From assembly GCF_009791395.1 (NCBI RefSeq), contig NZ_WSZK01000015.1, forward strand, positions 434,001 through 498,000: 64,000 bases of DNA. The letters are read 5' to 3'. Position numbers and translations under genes: made by a program. A model generated the notes under the pieces. The model was not told the origin of the DNA. It saw nothing but the letters and a program-made list of their open reading frames with translations, and ran no database searches. This DNA comes from Halomarina oriensis. GTDB taxonomy: Archaea; Halobacteriota; Halobacteria; Halobacteriales; Haloarculaceae. This document shows positions 61,937 to 64,000 of this stretch, piece after piece. The stretch's first letter is position 1. Each line of letters begins with the position of its first letter.

Positions 61937-63355
61937 TCAGTCCGCGGTCGCTTCGACGGTCTCGGACTCGTCTTCCTCGTAGTACTTCTCGATCTCCTCT
62001 TCGTCGACGCGGTTGAGTTCCGACTTGGGGAACATCGACAGCAGGTCCCACGCGACGTCGAGGGTGTCCTCGATGGAGCGGTCGGTGTGGAAGCCCTGGT
62101 CGACGAACTCCTTCTCGAAGCGCTCTGCGAAGTCGAGATACCGGTTGTCACGCTCGTCGAGCGCTTCACGACCGACGATGTTCACGAGGTCACGCAGGTC
62201 CTCACCCTCCGCGTACGCGGCGTAGAGCTGGTCGGAGACACCGGCGTGGTCCGAACGGGTCAGCCCCTCGCCGATCCCGTCGTCCATCAGTCGCGAGAGG
62301 CTCGGCAGCACGTTGACCGGCGGCTGGTAGCCCTGCGAGTTGAGGTCGCGGTCCATCATGATCTGCCCCTCCGTGATGTAGCCCGTCAGGTCGGGAATCG
62401 GGTGGGTGTCGTCGTCGCCGGGCATCGTGAGGATAGGAATTTGAGTGACCGAGCCCTCACGACCCTCGATACGACCGGCACGCTCGTAGATGGTGGCCAG
62501 GTCGGTGTACATGTACCCGGGGTAGCCACGTCGGCCCGGTACCTCCTCACGCGCGGCACCGATCTCGCGCAGCGCCTCGCAGTAGTTGGTCATGTCCGTG
62601 AGGATGACCAGTACGTGGTAGCCCTTGTCGAACGCGAGGTACTCGGCGGTCGTGAGCGCCATCCGCGGCGTGACCGTCCGCTCGACGGCGGGGTCGTCCG
62701 CGAGGTTCGTGAAGACGACCGAGCGTTCGAGCGCGCCGGTGCGCTCGAAGTCGTCCATGAACTCGTTGGCCTCCTCGGCGGTGATACCCATCGCGCCGAA
62801 CACCACTGCGAACTCGCTCTCGCCCTCGCCGTCCTCCGCGACGTCCTCGGGGACGGTCGCCTGTCGGGCGACCTGCAGTGCGAGGTCGTTGTGGGGGAGC
62901 CCCGACGCCGAGAAGATGGGCAGTTTCTGCCCACGAACCAGCGTGTTCATCCCGTCGATGCTGCTCACACCGGTCTGGATGAACTCCTCGGGGTACTCGC
63001 GTGCCGTCGGGTTGATGGCCGCACCGACGATGTCGCGGCGTTCGTCCGGGACGATCTCGGGACCGCCGTCGATGGGTCGACCGGACCCGTCGAGGACGCG
63101 ACCGAGGAGGTCCTCGGTGACGGGCATCTTCAGGGTCTCGCCGAGGAAGCGAACGGAGGACTGACGGTCGATACCGGAGGTCCCCTCGAACACCTGTACG
63201 GCGACGAAGTCGCTGGTCGATTCGAGCACCTGTCCACGACGGACGTCGCCGTTGGGGGTCTCGATCTCGACCATCTCGTCGTACCCGATCGGCTCTTCGG
63301 TCTCGACGAACACCAGCGGGCCGCTGATCTCCGTGATGGTTTTGAATTCCTTCAT
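61937..63355 (-). CDS. atpB: A-type ATP synthase subunit B
   Basis: This 472-residue non-catalytic nucleotide-binding subunit of the A-type synthase has [20 protein letters not shown], in which the catalytic P-loop is replaced by [28 protein letters not shown], and the conserved [13 protein letters not shown]. It starts at ATG 63355, two bases before the stop of atpA on the same strand. Function is ATP synthesis coupled to proton or sodium flow. Confidence 0.96.
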   Translation of the reverse strand: MKEFKTITEISGPLVFVETEEPIGYDEMVEIETPNGDVRRGQVLESTSDFVAVQVFEGTSGIDRQSSVRFLGETLKMPVTEDLLGRVLDGSGRPIDGGPEIVPDERRDIVGAAINPTAREYPEEFIQTGVSSIDGMNTLVRGQKLPIFSASGLPHNDLALQVARQATVPEDVAEDGEGESEFAVVFGAMGITAEEANEFMDDFERTGALERSVVFTNLADDPAVERTVTPRMALTTAEYLAFDKGYHVLVILTDMTNYCEALREIGAAREEVPGRRGYPGYMYTDLATIYERAGRIEGREGSVTQIPILTMPGDDDTHPIPDLTGYITEGQIMMDRDLNSQGYQPPVNVLPSLSRLMDDGIGEGLTRSDHAGVSDQLYAAYAEGEDLRDLVNIVGREALDERDNRYLDFAERFEKEFVDQGFHTDRSIEDTLDVAWDLLSMFPKSELNRVDEEEIEKYYEEDESETVEATAD

Positions 63356-63357
63356 GG

Positions 63358-64000
63358 TTAGTAGAGGTCGCGCAGTTGCGCGGTGAGCTCCTCTTTCAGG
63401 TCTGCGATGTACTCCTCGTAGTCCGAGGCGGTGCCCATGCGGTTGAGCTTGGGGGCGGCCTCGACGGACGTGATCTCGGGGACCGGGACGCCCGCGTCGA
63501 GCGCCTCGAACCCCTCGTCGTTGAACGTCTTGATGGCCGTCAGCATGAGGAACGTCTTCTCCGGCGGGCAGTAGCGGTCCTCGTCGTGGAACGCGTTCTG
63601 CTGGAGCCACGCCTCACGCAGGTAGCGTGCGACTTCGAGGGTGAGCTGCTGGTCCTCGGGCAGTGCGTCCTTGCCGACGAGCTGAACGATCTCCTGGAGT
63701 TCGCCCTCCTCGTCGAGCGTGTCGACGGCCCACTGGCGCGTGTCGGCCCAGTCGTCGTCGATGTTGTCGACGAACCACGGGTCGAGCTGTTCGCGGTACA
63801 GCGAGTACGACTCGTTCCAGTTGATCGCCGGGAAGTGCCGCCGTTCGGCGAGGTCCGCGTCCAGCGCCCAGAACGTCTTGACGATACGCAGCGTGTTCTG
63901 CGTCACCGGCTCCGAGAAGTCGCCGCCGGGCGGCGAGACGGCCCCGATGACCGAGATGGAGCCCTCGGTGCCGTTCATGTTCTCGAAGTAGCCGGCACGC
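63358..64000 (-). CDS. atpA: A-type ATP synthase subunit A, C-terminal part (truncated by window end)
   Basis: The C-terminal 213 or so residues of the catalytic subunit are present, with [20 protein letters not shown] (the conserved catalytic-domain loop) and the C-terminal helical bundle ([19 protein letters not shown]). The frame is open at the right edge, so the P-loop GPFGSGKT lies beyond the window. The stop is followed directly by atpB. Confidence 0.95.
   Translation of the reverse strand, partial: RAGYFENMNGTEGSISVIGAVSPPGGDFSEPVTQNTLRIVKTFWALDADLAERRHFPAINWNESYSLYREQLDPWFVDNIDDDWADTRQWAVDTLDEEGELQEIVQLVGKDALPEDQQLTLEVARYLREAWLQQNAFHDEDRYCPPEKTFLMLTAIKTFNDEGFEALDAGVPVPEITSVEAAPKLNRMGTASDYEEYIADLKEELTAQLRDLY

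Overview
The window is chromosomal DNA of a halophilic archaeon (class Halobacteria). Base composition is very GC-rich, and the encoded proteins are strongly acidic (Asp/Glu-rich). The information machinery is archaeal: MCM helicase with an intein, RPA with its associated protein, TFB, LonB, A-type ATP synthase, archaeal class PRPP synthetase, a preflagellin/prepilin peptidase and a SprT-like zinc protease. Short ATGA/GTGA overlaps link co-transcribed genes. No rRNA and no CRISPR array were seen. One tRNA gene (Pro, UGG) is present.

Layout. 1-4243 is the histidine-degradation operon hutU(partial)-hutG-hutI-hutH. 4242-6555 is a small integrated island (membrane protein, VapBC toxin-antitoxin, SAM methyltransferase), bounded by a 37-bp direct repeat of the hutH 3' end. 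6583-15411 holds RPA and its partner, a sugar nucleotidyltransferase, an SDR, a beta-propeller lipoprotein, a Tfx-type regulator, LonB and a TRAM protein. 15540-18490 holds membrane proteins, tRNA-Pro followed by a hairpin-rich non-coding stretch, and an MscS-like TM-helix protein. 18634-23998 is MCM with its 469-residue intein, then an acetyltransferase and an SDR. 24497-30687 is a haloarchaeal cluster of small unknown proteins around two MinD/ParA-like ATPases and a TFB. 30815-45876 is mixed housekeeping: O6-methylguanine methyltransferase, amidohydrolase, MFS, DnaJ-ferredoxin fusion, UDG, Tat-exported hydrolase, IleRS and PRPP synthetase. 46005-48721 is an AT-rich island with three unknown genes, inserted in the 5' end of an aminotransferase gene. 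49753-59022 holds a C39-like protein, a metal transporter with a leader ORF, UspA, GlmM, SprT, HisI and the prepilin peptidase. 59247-64000 holds A-type ATP synthase subunits D, B and A, with two unrelated genes between D and B.

The two most striking structures are the islands. Each is flanked by a short repeat of the host gene end and each restores the reading frame of the host gene: the hutH C-terminus in the first, the aminotransferase N-terminus in the second. In the second, the displaced original first codons of the aminotransferase can still be read about 2.7 kb away. The three AT-rich genes inside it match no family I recognise and are the best candidates for an undescribed system.

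Four genes are split by small indels, three of them one base and one in a CG repeat: a conserved haloarchaeal protein near 28860, UDG near 37030, a beta-propeller protein near 45830 and an HTH/zinc protein near 61668. They are either true pseudogenes or uncorrected assembly errors. The number of them inside otherwise healthy conserved operons makes assembly error a serious possibility.
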